Below, one piece after another: positions 12,707 through 23,251 of a stretch of 64,000 bases of DNA. The first letter of the stretch is position 1; every line of letters starts with the position of its first letter. The notes beneath the pieces were generated by a model that made no database searches, was not told where the DNA came from, and saw nothing but the letters and a program-made list of their open reading frames with translations. This stretch comes from Cardiocondyla obscurior (taxonomy: Eukaryota; Arthropoda; Insecta; Hymenoptera; Formicidae), in the NCBI RefSeq assembly GCF_019399895.1, contig NC_091888.1:1148501-1212500 (forward strand). The letters are read 5' to 3'. The position numbers and the translations under genes were made by a program.

Positions 12707-15170
12707 GTAAGTGGAAATATTTCTGCCGTGGAAGCCGCAAAAGGTATCACTGTCAGGTAGCTGTTTCGTAGGTTGTTTAAGCGCGAGACTGAAACGTTTC
12801 GGCCCGAAATTCCGCGGTCGCTGCTTTTCCGCGAGTGCATCTTTTTTTTTTTTTTTTTTTTTTCTTTCTCTCGCCAGTAATCCAGTTGATAAGTTTAATG
12901 CGCGCGTCCGCAGTAATTATGACGGATCGATTAAAACTAACGAAATAAAAAGAACATTGGCGAAACTTTGCGGGCAAACTTGTCCGAGCGTAAACTTTGT
13001 AAAGGCGGAGATTGCATGGCGATGAAAGTAGCTCGGAAAGTTTCATGTTTTTGTAAGCATAAGAAGAGAGGGAAGGAGCCCGGAGAGAGAGTTGATGTTA
13101 AAATCACGTTGGAATTTTTCGGACGTATTAACGACGGTTGTTCCTCACGATCGAAACAATACTTTAATTAAAAAGCGATTCCAAGAATTTCGTTTACGCC
13201 TTTCACAATTTCATACAGTTTTCACGTAACTATTTCCTCAGGTTACTAAGCACGTTCACGGACGTAGGTACATGCATGTCGTGTGACGTTGTAACAGTAG
13301 AACTCGAAATACGTGACTTTCGTCGCAAATCGAAAGTGCATTTCTACGGTAAAAGCTGCGAAAAATGTTACTGACATATACCTACAATAATTTTTTTACT
13401 CGCGGTACATGACTCATTTCATTGGATTTAAATAACAGCATAGCGTTTTAAAAAAATAAAATTTATATTACAAAAATTTTATAACTCCTAATTTGTAAAA
13501 TTGTGAAAGCTAATGCGCTACGTTCAGTCATTATATGAAAAGCACAAAATATTCTATTTCTATTAAAATAAAATATAACAATTTTAAATAAAAATTTGGT
13601 GTAATATATTCAATAGAGATGAATTCAAAGATTTAGACGAAAAAGCTTTATGAAAATGAACATAGAATTAAATTATATTTGGGACAAATTAATATTTTAT
13701 CACGGTATAATTTAAGAATGATAAAAGAATGATAACGTCAGTAATTAAAAAAAAAAAAATTAAAAATTAATTTTATTTAATGTATATTACTCGCTCCTTT
13801 TCTGCATATTTCTCTTCTTTTACCACAAAATATCAAAGCCAGAAAGAAAGAAAGAGAGCAGATAGTTAATCAATTCTTTAATTATCGTTTATATGAGTTC
13901 CTTTCGTGTACGCATGGTCTTTAATCACCGGTATTTTATTTTATTTTTTTCCCCTCGTATTTGTTACGCGGCCGCGTCGATAATAAAAATCGAGTTAACC
14001 GAAATTTACTCGCCAGTTGTGCCACAGTGCGTGCTTGTAAGAAGTAAGGGCACTTTGGTGAGAGATAATTGCTTCGTCTAACGGAACAACGTTGTAACTG
14101 ACGTCGCGGTGAAAAGTGAGGAAACCCGTGTGGCCGCGTTTATTTCATCTGTCACTCGGTCGAGCGACTCCCGGCTTTTCTTCGCGGCTGTCTCTACTAG
14201 TTCAAGGGATACGTGTTTAATGAGCAGTGGCGGAGGAACCGCCTAGATGTGTACGAAATAATCGCTAAGAATCTTGGGAAATACGGGATTTTCTCTTAGA
14301 CTAAAAAATTCCTATTTTATTTTCAAATATTTTCCTACTTTTGTTAAGAATTTTATTAAATCAGGTTAGCTTCAAGATTATTTCATCTTGCAGTAAAAGC
14401 GCTGTTAGAATTTTCGTTGATACCTAAAGTAATTTATTTATAAAAGTAAGTTTTATCTTCTGAAGAATCGCTCATTAATTACTTTTTAAAAACTGAATAG
14501 TTGTAAAATATTAAACTCAATTTTATGTTGTAATATCAATTTTTTTAAAACGTTCCTAATTGAATTTTTCTCGTAGTTTTTAAATAGATTCGTGAAAAAT
14601 CAATGAACCCCGGAATTTTGAAGTAATTTTATCATTTTTTATAACCCCAATGTTAGATTATTATATTTAATTTCCTTAAAAATAATAAAAACGTTGATCA
14701 ACCTCGTTTATAATGCGATTGGTGAAAAAACTAATTAGATTATTAATCACAAATGCGAATTAAGTAGAAGTGGAAAGCAAAAGTCGTATCTTTCCTTGTT
14801 CAGTGAAACTTCGGCCATAAAACATCACTAAGAAAGTTTTCACCGTGAAAGCTTTTTCTCGTAAAGATCTCTTAAAGTGACCAATTGTACGTAATTAACA
14901 TACATATACCGAACGCGCAAAAACTTTCAAGTGAACCACTATCGTCTTTCTCTGTTTGAAATTACTACGACTCGTTGCTGCATTGTTTTGTAAAATACTT
15001 AACATTTTTAGTTATACTAGAGATTGTAAATCGTGCGCCTCGAACAAGTTATTAATTTCGAACATTAGTCAATTATATTAATAATTACGATTGAATAACC
15101 TACAGTCGACGGCGTGCTGCTGACTCAAGAGATTTTAATGACAAGCTACAAAAAAAATGTTGCGACTTAC
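12707..15170. other. Non-coding, no gene seen
   Basis: AT-rich with a T22 run at 12842-12863 and an AGAA-type repeat at 13841-13859. Further exons of the minus-strand transcript may lie here, but none could be supported. Confidence 0.5.
12842..12863 (+). repeat. Poly-T, 22 bases
   Basis: Uninterrupted T run. Confidence 0.9.
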
Positions 15171-15211
15171 CAATCAGCAAGAACAGCGGAGTTGTTGCGT
15201 TCTGCTGGTGA
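15171..15211 (-). other. Small internal exon C of an unidentified minus-strand transcript
   Basis: A 41-base segment with an acceptor (ttttttgttacag) on its 5' side and a GTAAGT donor on its 3' side, reading the minus strand. Two reading frames are fully open; one gives HQQNATTPLFLLI and the other SPAERNNSAVLAD. The third ends in TGA near the exon's end. Which frame is used, or whether the RNA codes at all, cannot be settled here. It lies 116 bases downstream of exon B, a normal insect short-intron length. The next exon, at lower coordinates, was not found. Confidence 0.5.
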
Positions 15212-15322
15212 CTGTAACAAAAAAGAAAAATATTAATTTAGACATGTATATTAATTAATAAAATTAATAAAAAAAAAGGTACAAAATTTTTTTAAATGAA
15301 GATTTTATTTCAAAAATGTATA

Positions 15323-15383
15323 CTTACTTAAGAGTTGCTCCGCCGATGCAGGATGCCCGTCCCGGGCCTGCTCCTCCTCTCAG
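15323..15383 (-). repeat. Duplicated exon-end module, copy 2 (in exon B)
   Basis: The second copy of the module in exon A, with the same length, donor and orientation. Substitutions fall at all three codon positions, with a mild excess at the third position of the arginine-rich frame (6 of 13). Confidence 0.75.
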
Positions 15384-15565
15384 TTGGGACGTGACGAGCC
15401 ATCCTTCCGCGCACTAGAAACTCGCGAACGCGCCCGAATCAATTACTGTTGCGTAAAACAAACGCCCGGTAACTATCGGCACTCGCGAAACGACCGACGA
15501 ACCGATCGCGGTTCGTATAATTTAATATCGACGTGCGGCACTTTATTTTTCATTGAACTCCTGAT
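15328..15565 (-). other. Exon B of the unidentified minus-strand transcript
   Basis: A 238-base exon between acceptor ttttctgtttcag and donor GTAAGT on the minus strand. All three frames carry stops, so if it is used whole it is probably untranslated, or contributes a short frame such as the ATG-initiated MARHVPTERRSRPGTGILHR, which stops at the exon's last codon. Its final 51 bases (15328-15378) duplicate the end of exon A. The first part is CpG-rich, so an alternative promoter or first exon is possible. Confidence 0.5.
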
Positions 15566-15680
15566 CTGAAACAGAAAATTAACAAATTATGTTGCAAATA
15601 TTAAATATAAGTAAATAAAATAATTAAAAAAAATGTTATTAAAAATCTGAACTATTTAATTCCAAAAAAAAAAAATTATG

Positions 15681-15741
15681 CTTACCCTGGGGTTGCTCCG
15701 GTGGCGCAGGATACCCTTCCTGGGCCTCCTCCTCCTCTCAG
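15681..15741 (-). repeat. Duplicated exon-end module, copy 1 (in exon A)
   Basis: Minus-strand block starting CTGAG, then 51 bases, then GTAAG. It pairs with the block at 15323-15383: 48 of 61 positions are identical with no gaps. Similarity fades sharply upstream of CTGAG but persists weakly into the intron after the donor. Confidence 0.75.
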
Positions 15742-15790
15742 AATGTCTGCGGGATGTCGGGTTGATCCGTCCTCAGAGGCAGGGTATTAT
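15686..15790 (-). other. Exon A of the unidentified minus-strand transcript
   Basis: A 105-base exon between acceptor tttatgtttcag and donor GTAAGC on the minus strand. The upstream intron is 67 bases and the downstream intron to exon B is 120 bases. No frame is open through the whole exon, but two frames stay open from near its start through the duplicated module. One of these reads arginine-rich (SERRRRPRKGILRHRSN) and the other glycine-rich. The final 51 bases match the end of exon B at 38 of 51 positions. Confidence 0.5.
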
Positions 15791-15857
15791 CTGAAACATA
15801 AAAATTGTAGTTAGTATTCTGCTCCGTTCAATGTCTTAGAGAGCGCGTATTATTTAC

Positions 15858-16290
15858 CGTACCGCGCGCGTGTTTTGGTGCCGAGTGACCTCGTCGCACA
15901 TTCCAACGCTAACGCAGCTACCGCGGACCGTCCCTCCCACTCCCCGCGCTCCCCGCGCCTACAGCAGTTTGCTACGCAGATCTAGAACTTCGGTTCTTAC
16001 AATATTTCGATCGCGAACGTTGCAGCTTTACAATGCTCGCGTATTATCGCCTAACTACAAGTACGCGACGTATTATGGAGGAATAAAGAACAAAGTAATT
16101 CACCTTTATTCGCCTGGTCGAATGTCGGTGGATGGTTAACAGCGGTGTCCCGTACGATACGCTGCGGTTCGGAAGGTTCTAAGGACGAGGCGAAACACGG
16201 GTACGCAACGATAAGCGTTAAAGAACACACGCAGATGCTCCGATATCCGTCGCGAAAACCGGTTCTCTCCACGCGGCCGGCGTATTCACC
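15858..16290 (-). other. Putative 5' exon region of the minus-strand transcript
   Basis: GC-rich sequence ending at a donor ACG|GTAAAT (minus strand, exon end 15858). The true 5' end is not defined; the upper limit given is a guess. The minus-strand frame at 16096-16272 is open and encodes a hydrophobic segment (SICVCSLTLIVAYPCFA) resembling a signal peptide. It has no ATG in frame, because its first codon is GTG and the upstream open stretch also lacks ATG, so I do not call it coding. An alternative donor (AAAG|GTGAAT) follows that segment at 16103. Confidence 0.35.
15932..15954 (-). other. G-quadruplex motif in the minus-strand 5' exon
   Basis: On the minus strand, G-runs of 4, 4, 3 and 3 with loops AGCGC, AGT and A. 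It would be in the RNA of the minus-strand transcript if that exon reaches this far upstream of its donor at 15858. Confidence 0.6.
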
Positions 16291-16440
16291 TGTACGTAAT
16301 GGAATGAGCTGCGGGGCGCGGTGAGTCCCTAGCGCGGTCGCGATCAGGCGATCGTAGGGGAGCGCTGTGATTGGTCGGCGCGCTGGCGTCCCCCCTCATC
16401 TCCCCGGACCGCTACCGAGCGCTGAATATGAACGCTGGTG
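16291..16440 (-). promoter_or_regulatory. CpG-rich promoter-like block with CCAAT box, probably for the minus-strand transcript
   Basis: A dense CpG block, clearly richer in GC than its flanks, immediately upstream of the minus-strand exons. It contains CCAAT in a minus-strand context typical of NF-Y sites (16370-16374, within gaccaatcac). A GTGAGT donor-like site on the plus strand at 16321 hints that the block could be bidirectional. No clear TATA box or initiator was identified. Confidence 0.35.
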
Positions 16441-19275
16441 AGGCGCGGGGTATTGGAACTATTATGGTTTCGGAAAAAATATCCTACTTGTAAATTAAAC
16501 GAAACGTTAAAATTGTCCAATTAAAATCAATTAAAAAATTAATTTATTAATTCGTCGGAATTAAAATTACGTACGCACATAATTTTATTACTAAGACAGT
16601 AAACTGTTATCGATCTGTTTTCTTTACTCTTCAGATTTGTCAGAAACCAGAATAGAATTACATTTAAAATAGTTTTAGAAATTAAATAATATAATTAATT
16701 TGTCTTTCTCGAGTGTCTGCATCGCGCAAAACATTTTTTGACGAAATGGTATGATAAATATGGCATTCGCCAAATTTCAGCGTGCTTTAAAGATCATAAC
16801 GTTTTTCTTCTTTCTTCCTCTTAACAATGTAATTTATCATGCAAGAACGCCTGGTGGCATATTTCGTCAGTCAGGGCAATGGTATTTATTTGTATTTCAT
16901 TTTGTAATTACCCCGTTGCATCTGACACGAGAGGAGTAATCGTGCCCCGAAGAATGTGCAAAATTTCATTAACGACGCCGTGAGCGCATCGAATGAGACT
17001 TCAAAGAGATGCCAGTAGTTTCACGGATGGCACAATCATTCCACTGTGTAGCAAGAAAGTAGGAAGACGTAATGACATTTAACACCGACGTAGTAGAGAC
17101 GCCTCATTTAATTCCCTCTTAACAATTATATTAGGTACATTCACACTGATAACGAGCCTTTAATAATCCTACACGAATAAATTACAATTCCCATTTCAGT
17201 CACAGTGAGAAAAATATTGAATATTAAAGATTCATAAACAAAATTTTAATAGTTATATTAAATACAACGTTTTAAAAATTCTGTAGTTTATTAAGAAAAT
17301 TCAGTAAGAGCTTATACTTTACTTAAATCATTCGCGTACAAAAGTTTCTCTCCAAAGAAACATGAAAACGAAGATGACACAAAAGCTCGGCACGCCTACC
17401 CTGTGAATTACCGTCTCTCGTCGTTAACCCTTTTCGGAATGCAAAGACTGGCCCCAGTGAAAAAGGGCCCTCGAGTACCATCAACAGCCGTCTCACTTCA
17501 AGTCTCTTTCCTACTTTTCTTTATTTTTCTGTTCTGTTATCCCTCTCAATTTTACACGTCGCAGAAACTTTCTGCCGCAGCCCTGGCACGCGTCTTAGAC
17601 GCTGCGAGAATATTAAATTTCTGGCGCATAAATTAAAAGATAGCGGCTTTCCACTCCGGTTGCGTATAAATTTTGCGCGAGTCGAGAAAGAGTTGGTGTG
17701 TGAAGGCTGCTAGACAGGAGGTTTATACCTAGTTGGATGAAGAAAAGCGAGGCATCGGTTGTACGCATCGATACCACCTGATATTGCAATACTATTAAAA
17801 GAAAGGAAATTTATATACAGCTTTATTATTCTTCTCTTGCGTTATTTTTAACGCTTCTTAATTCTAGTTTTGTTTACGATTCAATTATTTAAAAAAAAAA
17901 GGAAATAATTATTTATTATGTATAATTATTAAAATGCCTTGAAGTCTTTTTCTTTTTTTTTCCTTTTCGTTAAATCAATACATGTAAGAAAAATGGAAAA
18001 TGTTAAACAAGAATTACAGACTTTTTCATTTCTCTTGGTAGTAAAGTAATCCTGTACATTATATTCTGCAAAGTATGTATACATATATCTTTAATGCGAA
18101 GAAAAATTCAGTAATGAAGTTTGTGATCTTTACTGAGGTTTCTTTTTAATATTTTTCTTCGTGTCTTTTATATGAATATGAGAAAAGGATTGGTTAAAAT
18201 AAAAATATTTTTCTCTCTTCACTCATTAGCGGAGCTGTATATCTTTATTTTTGCGTATCTATTTTTCTTTTATCTTTTTGATAACGCACATCTTGCCTGC
18301 TGCCAACCATTAATTTTTTTTCTATCTTTTAAGATATCCTTTGCTCAAACGATACAAAATCACAGAGAAGGACATTTTTAACTTCGCTGCTAAAAAACAC
18401 GCTACAAGACTTTTTACCTTTTCCTCTAAACAGAAACGAATGTAAATTAATCCTTAAGATTTCTTACACTTACATCAGAATTTATTTTTAAAAATTAAAT
18501 ATGATTATTTGCAACAAGAGTTTAGACGCGAGAAAAAAAAATCCTGTACTCGTAATTAAAGTTATAACTAATATTATCGACTTGTTAAACTCGCGTTATC
18601 GATATTGGGCAGAACGTGCAACTTTCTAGGCCTATATGTTATCTTCATTAGTGGCACACTAGCTGCGTGGCAATTCTATAGTGTTCCTTTAGTGACGGAG
18701 GTGTAAATTGTGCGCCAAATATTCTTGAAATGAATATCCGTTCATTTAATACGGATTGAAGGTACGCGACCAATGGCGCGATATGAGGTTTCACGATGAT
18801 GAGAGGACGCGGGCACGTATGAAAACCACAGAAAATGCAGGAAAAAGGGGAAGAATATGGGGTGGTCTTTGTAGAAATTATTCCATATGAAAAACGTCTC
18901 ACATTTCTGGCTCTTTTACCTGCGCGAAAGAATACACGTATGTGTTACGTACGTGTTATGCGAAGATATACAGCGGCGGAATTTCAGTTTACTTCGTTAA
19001 CGAACAGGAATGTTGCATATAAAGACACTAATTAAACTAATTTATCACGAGGCTAAAATACATTAAATATTCCCGTCTGCTGTGTTCGGTCCAACGATAT
19101 TTTTATCCAAAGTTATTAGAATACTTCTCGTACATTATATTATAACGTATACATGTTGTATTAGTTGTATCGTTTGCGCGAATGGAATTTAAATATATTT
19201 TCTTTCGCGCAAGCGATCGAGCTTGCAGAATCTTTGTAAGCGTAATCAGAATTAAGCGTACAAAAAATGCTTATG

Positions 19276-19303
19276 TTATAAATATTTTGTTACAGGTGAG
19301 TTA
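19276..19303 (+). promoter_or_regulatory. Recursive-splicing (ratchet) site candidate
   Basis: A 3' splice site (aatattttgttacag ending at 19295) is followed with no gap by a 5' splice site (GTGAGT). This AG|GTRAGT juxtaposition is the hallmark of ratchet points in long insect introns. A second donor (GTG|GTAAGT at 19328) lies 32 bases on, so a 32-base microexon (19296-19327), open in one frame, is the alternative reading. It matters if the 4777 exon or another distal first exon splices to 44685. Confidence 0.35.
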
Positions 19304-19789
19304 ACGTCACGTTGTGTCAGTGGGGTGGTAAGTTTTTTAGACATTCATTCTTTAAAATATCACGCGATACTTTTCGTAGGTACTCGGTAATTCAAGCCAC
19401 TTTGCTCGCCTTATAAAAATGCGTAAAAATATTGCTCTAGTGATTCGAAAAGATATAAAGTATTGCCGGGCGAATAATCGATTGAAATAAATATTGTATA
19501 CATATTTTGAAATTAGAATTTTATTATCGTACGAAAGCATTTGAGTTCACGCGCGCTTTAAAGCGCTTAAATTATTAACGTGAAATTAATTGTAAGTATA
19601 AGAAGATTTATTATCTTTTCATTAACCATTATGCTATCACGTATGACTACTATTCTCTAAGAAGATAATGTTCGTACACGAGATCGACGGCACGGAAAGT
19701 GCGTGCGAGACAAATTGTCTCTCGCGGCAGATTTCCAGAATAAATTATTTTCATTTGCATACTTAAGCAGTCGGAGCGCGTCGACCACT

Positions 19790-20165
19790 CCGTTTTTAAT
19801 CTCGAAACAACCCTATTTTCTCCCGTTCTTCCACGTCGCGGCCTCCTCCTTCTCCGGTCCCGCGTACGTCTCTGGCGAGCCTCCGGGTTCTCGCTATTCG
19901 CGAGCCTCGCCGATTTATCACCCCAACTTATTTCTCGGCACTCAACGTTCCCATCACCCTTCCCTCGTGCTCCCATCTTCTCTCGCGCTCTCTTTTCGCC
20001 AACGTTTGCCATTCTTAGCCCGTTCTTCGCGCCGTCCTACGCCCGCACTCGTGTTGCTCCCATCTCATTACCACCGCCACTTTCGACCCCCGTGTCGTTT
20101 CCGTTGCACGGCCCGCGCTTTTCATTTCAACCCCTTCACCTCCCCCCTCCCTCTTTCATATTATT
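19790..20165 (+). repeat. Pyrimidine-rich tract
   Basis: About 375 bases with a strong excess of C and T on the plus strand. The two overlapping open frames (157 and 120 codons) are Ser/Pro/Arg-rich by-products of this bias. Confidence 0.55.
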
Positions 20166-23100
20166 TTCCTCGCTAATAGTCTCATTCGCTCTCTTCACCG
20201 GCGTTATCTGTAAAAGGCGGCACATCGAAATACTCGTGTAATCGATAACTAGCCATGCATAAGGCAACCGTGCAATCTCCAAATGTTTTCGTACGAGAAA
20301 TTGAGCTCGCTTGTATTTTGCTAGATCCTTTTTTTTCTTTTTTTTTTTTAATAAACTCGATTAATACGAAATCGTCGCCGTTTGTGCTTCTTGCCGGATT
20401 AATTCGCTTCTACGCGTTCGATTTAGAAAATGTGTATCTCATAAATACAGCTCGTAAATGTAATTAATTAGTTTCAATACTCCGATGAATAACACGCGAA
20501 CATTTGGAAGACGTAATTTCTTAAATTATGATTTTCTTTCAAAGCTGACGCGGTGCTCGGCAATTTGGATAAAAGTACACGGTCGGAAAACGTGGCACAT
20601 ACATAGGTATATGTTAGGGGAGAGCGTGACATCCGCTTCGTGTTTTCTGAGAGTCCTCCATTACAGAGAAGCCCTCGGTTCTAAAACGGAAGCAGGCCGA
20701 GCGTTACACCACTTCGCATTAACCTACGGTAATGCATGCGCATTCGGGATTATTAATTACATTTTCCGTGAAAAACGTTTGTCTTACCTAGGATGCGCGC
20801 GGGGCCGGTTATTTCTTATGAAGCATTTTGCTTAGCTCGCCGCGACCTTAATACCCGAGAAAAAGTGATGTGCTTTAAGCCGATTATAAAGCGGTTGCAA
20901 TGGAAAAAATTTGACACTTGAAAGTTGAAGTTGGAAAAAAAAAAGATACGCGTGACAAAATATATATTTAACATATCATTCGTTGCATGTGAAAACGTTG
21001 CAGTTTCTCCTACTTTATTTCGTCACAATTTTTTTTATCATATCTTTGGACAAGTCCGCGTTGCATGCTTCGCGGATATTTCGACAATAACCTTCCCGAA
21101 AGAAATTATTTATCCGAATTGAAGAATACCATAATGGAGATGCAAGTCACGAAGACGACTCGTGTTTTTATAGAATGCGAAAGAATAGAAAGTTGCGCTA
21201 TCGATCTGGTATAACCAACGCGAAAGGGTAAAACATAATTTACTCGAAAACTTGACAGGGGTGCAGAAGAAACCTTTATTAGAGCGTGACCGTTCGCGAG
21301 ATTTTCTTTAAAAAGTTCCAAAGTTTTTCTTCTCATTGACGCTTTTCCCGCGGCGCATAGTGTAGAATTAAAAGAAATTTTCTCTCGCGATACGCATAAA
21401 AAGGTTACGTTCGACGAAACCCGTCAGGGCAACCCTGAAGGGGTTTAATAAGGTCAAATTGACGGAAGTTTTCCGTCCGTGTTTCCCTTCTCTCACCCAT
21501 TTTCTCACGCCCGTCTTTCGACGGCTTCGTAATGTAACAGCTTTTTTTTCTTTTTTTTTTTCATCAGTACGGTCGGGTGTTCGTGGACGGTGTTTTGTAT
21601 GAAAAGTAGACCATAATGCGCAACGCCGCGTGAATGAGTTTCGAAACTGTTCTGACCTATCTTACGTAGATACAAGCGCTTTTACGATCTCATTGCGTTA
21701 CAGAAACGTTCATTCGAGCTCTCGGTGCATACAAGTCATATTCTTTTCATAATACGCATTGTTATTTTGCATATTAATTTCCCTGAAGTATAATTAATTT
21801 TTTATAACTTTCAGCTAACTTTAAAAAAAAAATTATTTTTGTATGATTATTAAAAAATAAAAATTTATATCCTTTAATAAAATTTTAAAAGATAACCAAT
21901 ATCTTGAATGAAATAAAAAGATCTTACGAAACTTTGCTAAAAAATACAAATATTTTTCAAATAATTATAATAATTTTTATAATTTTTACTAAAATAATTA
22001 TATTTTAGGGAATAAAAATAAAAATAATATCGCATGTTATAAAAATGCGACATATAGGTATTAAACTATGCAATGGAAGATACGTGCGTATTTGATTCTT
22101 TAAAACATAATTCATGGAATGAGTAAAAAGACTAGTCACATTTTTCCTTCGTTACTTAAATCTTGCATATTATGTTATATGCGACTGTAACACTGACATC
22201 GAGCAAGAAAATTATAAGGGTGTAACTGCTTTGATCTTACAGCTTGTCATCCTGCTCATCTAAGATTCAATGAATCCCTAGACGAAAATTTCTTTCCGAA
22301 AATCGTTCTCTCTTCTCCGTAACGTCATCTTATTTGTTCCTTGTACATCGTGCCGAGGATCTTCCGTCTTTTCGTCCGCCCGTGACGACATGGATGACGG
22401 ATCGGAAAGCGGCAATACATTTGGTCGGGCCCTCGAAGAAGCATGCGCTCTCGAAGTCTCGTATCATTACTAATTCATGTGATCCTTTCTCCCGTTTCGA
22501 AAATAGAATAAAATAGGAATGATCGGGCCAAGCAGGTAACGTCAAAGGAACGTAAATTCAAAGCGTGCATACCGGAGCAATATCATTCGCTACGCAAATT
22601 CAGTATCTTTCGCGACGCAGTTATCGGCAAAAGAACAAGAAAGGTTTACAAAAATTTCTGAACTCCACCTCGAAAGAGTTACGTCGTCGTATATTGTTTT
22701 GATCCTTCGTTGCGCAGATTGCACAACGCGTAAACTTCCAACGCAAAATTATTATTATTATCGTTATCTCGCGCAGTGTACTATTTCGTTCGATAATACA
22801 GTTAAACATTTCAGTTTCATAATGTTACCTCAGTTAGGAACGTTATACGTGGGTACAGGCAAACAAGCCGTAACAAAACTTTCCGGAAACGTTAGTTGTA
22901 TCATTATGATTTCATAATCTTCTCGCTACCTCGAGGATCTGCATTTTTTAACGCACCGTGGACGCGAGACGAAGGAAAGGGTGAGCGAGCGATTGTTCAG
23001 CAACTATGTATATTTCGATGGCGAGTGCAACGAAATCGCCCGGTGCGGCTTATCCGCAGAGAAACCGCGGTGGTAGCACCACCGTGTAGCACGTGGTAGC

Positions 23101-23234
23101 GACGAGTTGGACGGGTATGATGTTTGAACGCATTTGAATATCAGGAAATGAAGCCTCTTGTCCCATGAGGCGACATCACACAGATGAGAGACGCAGGGAT
23201 AACGGGGTGAGACAAAAGGGAGGAAAGAGAAAAA

Positions 23235-23251
23235 GAGAGAGAGAGAGAGAA
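23235..23251 (+). repeat. GA microsatellite
   Basis: Pure GA repeat within a longer purine-rich segment. Confidence 0.85.

Noticed and set aside
15384..15569. Plus-strand frame across exon B, with ctcag acceptor-like ends on the plus strand
   Set aside because: Both duplicated modules end in pyrimidines plus CAG when read on the plus strand, but no plus-strand donors follow; all donors and the other acceptors favour the minus strand.
19703..20176. 157-codon plus-strand frame, the longest in the window
   Set aside because: Low-complexity Ser/Pro/Arg product of a pyrimidine-rich tract, open on the other strand as well.
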